From the NCBI GenBank assembly GCA_022712475.1, contig JALAGK010000529.1, forward strand, positions 1 to 8,998: a stretch of 8,998 nucleotides of DNA, given 5' to 3'. Shown piece by piece: positions 8,586-8,998 of this stretch. The stretch comes from Enterobacteriaceae bacterium. Lineage in GTDB: Bacteria > Pseudomonadota > Gammaproteobacteria > Enterobacterales > Enterobacteriaceae. Both the position numbers and the translations under genes were made by a program. Each line of letters opens with the position of its first letter. Position 1 is the first letter of the stretch. The notes under the pieces were generated by a model. The model worked only from the letters and a program-made list of their open reading frames with translations. It had not been told where the DNA came from and made no database searches.

Positions 8586-8998
8586 ATGGAAATACGTATC
8601 TTTCGTCAGGATGATTTTGAAGAAGTGATTACGCTCTGGGAGCGCTGCGATTTGCTGCGCCCGTGGAACGATCCTGAAATGGACATTGAACGTAAAATGA
8701 ATCACTCGCCTGAGCTTTTCCTGGTCGCTGAAGTCGGCGGTGAAATCGTCGGTTCTATTATGGGCGGCTACGATGGCCATCGTGGCTCGGCCTATTACCT
8801 TGGGGTACATCCTGAGTTTCGCGGGCGAGGTATTGCTAATGCCATGCTAAGCCGCCTGGAGAAAAAACTCATTGCTCGTGGCTGTCCTAAAATTCAGATA
8901 ATGGTGCGCGAAGATAACGATGTTGTGCTCGGCATGTATGAGCGTCTTGGTTATGAGCACCAGGATGTGGTGAGCCTTGGCCGACGCCTGATTGAAGA
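8586..8998 (+). CDS. ypeA: GNAT family acetyltransferase YpeA (cut by window end)
   Basis: A cytosolic GCN5-related N-acetyltransferase of unknown physiological substrate. 137 codons are present; the E. coli protein is about 141, so only a few residues and the stop are missing to the right. The acetyl-CoA pyrophosphate-binding motif is visible as Arg79-Gly-Arg-Gly-Ile-Ala84 after YYLGVHPEF, and the final GNAT motif as [14 protein letters not shown], with Tyr118 in the place of the usual general acid. The N-terminal part ([21 protein letters not shown], given here only to residue 21 in family terms) matches E. coli YpeA closely. The start ATG at 8586 is preceded by AAGGCAGG, an adequate ribosome site. 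It diverges from amiA. Identification by sequence is strong; function beyond acetyl transfer is not known to me. Confidence 0.93.
   Translation, partial: MEIRIFRQDDFEEVITLWERCDLLRPWNDPEMDIERKMNHSPELFLVAEVGGEIVGSIMGGYDGHRGSAYYLGVHPEFRGRGIANAMLSRLEKKLIARGCPKIQIMVREDNDVVLGMYERLGYEHQDVVSLGRRLIE

Overview
The window is ordinary chromosome from a member of the Enterobacteriaceae. All six recognisable proteins (TktB, TalA, MaeB, HemF, AmiA, YpeA) align closely, by eye and from memory, with their Escherichia coli K-12 counterparts. Gene order and relative orientation also match the E. coli ypeA-amiA-hemF-(eut operon)-maeB-talA-tktB neighbourhood, seen here from the other side. The sequence differs enough from E. 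coli, in protein detail and non-coding DNA, to be another genus. I cannot name the genus from the sequence alone.

Layout: (1) positions 1-60 hold a strong hairpin just past the end of tktB. (2) 61-3024, minus strand: talA then tktB, 18 bases apart, a transaldolase/transketolase pair of the non-oxidative pentose phosphate pathway. (3) 3025-3291: shared regulatory region between divergent talA and maeB. (4) 3292-5571, plus strand: maeB, NADP-linked malic enzyme fused to a phosphotransacetylase-like domain. (5) 5572-6514: the interval where E. coli and Salmonella carry the roughly 17-gene ethanolamine utilisation (eut) operon. Here it holds only three hairpins, one minus-strand gene for a small uncharacterised lipoprotein (5687-6256), an AT-rich stretch with a perfect 17-bp inverted repeat, and the hemF terminator. 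(6) 6515-8286, minus strand: amiA (Tat-exported cell-wall amidase) followed after 5 bases by hemF (oxygen-dependent coproporphyrinogen oxidase). (7) 8287-8585: divergent regulatory region. (8) 8586 to the window end, plus strand: ypeA, a GNAT acetyltransferase lacking only its last few codons.

The genes do not form one system. tktB/talA and maeB are central carbon metabolism (sugar-phosphate interconversion; NADPH and pyruvate from malate). amiA and hemF are a conserved but functionally mixed pair (septal murein cleavage, haem synthesis). The part least explained by known enteric biology is the maeB-hemF interval: no eut genes, and a lipoprotein that carries an inner-membrane retention signal, an Ala/Pro linker and a long helical domain. 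I found no CRISPR array, insertion sequence, prophage, tRNA or rRNA.
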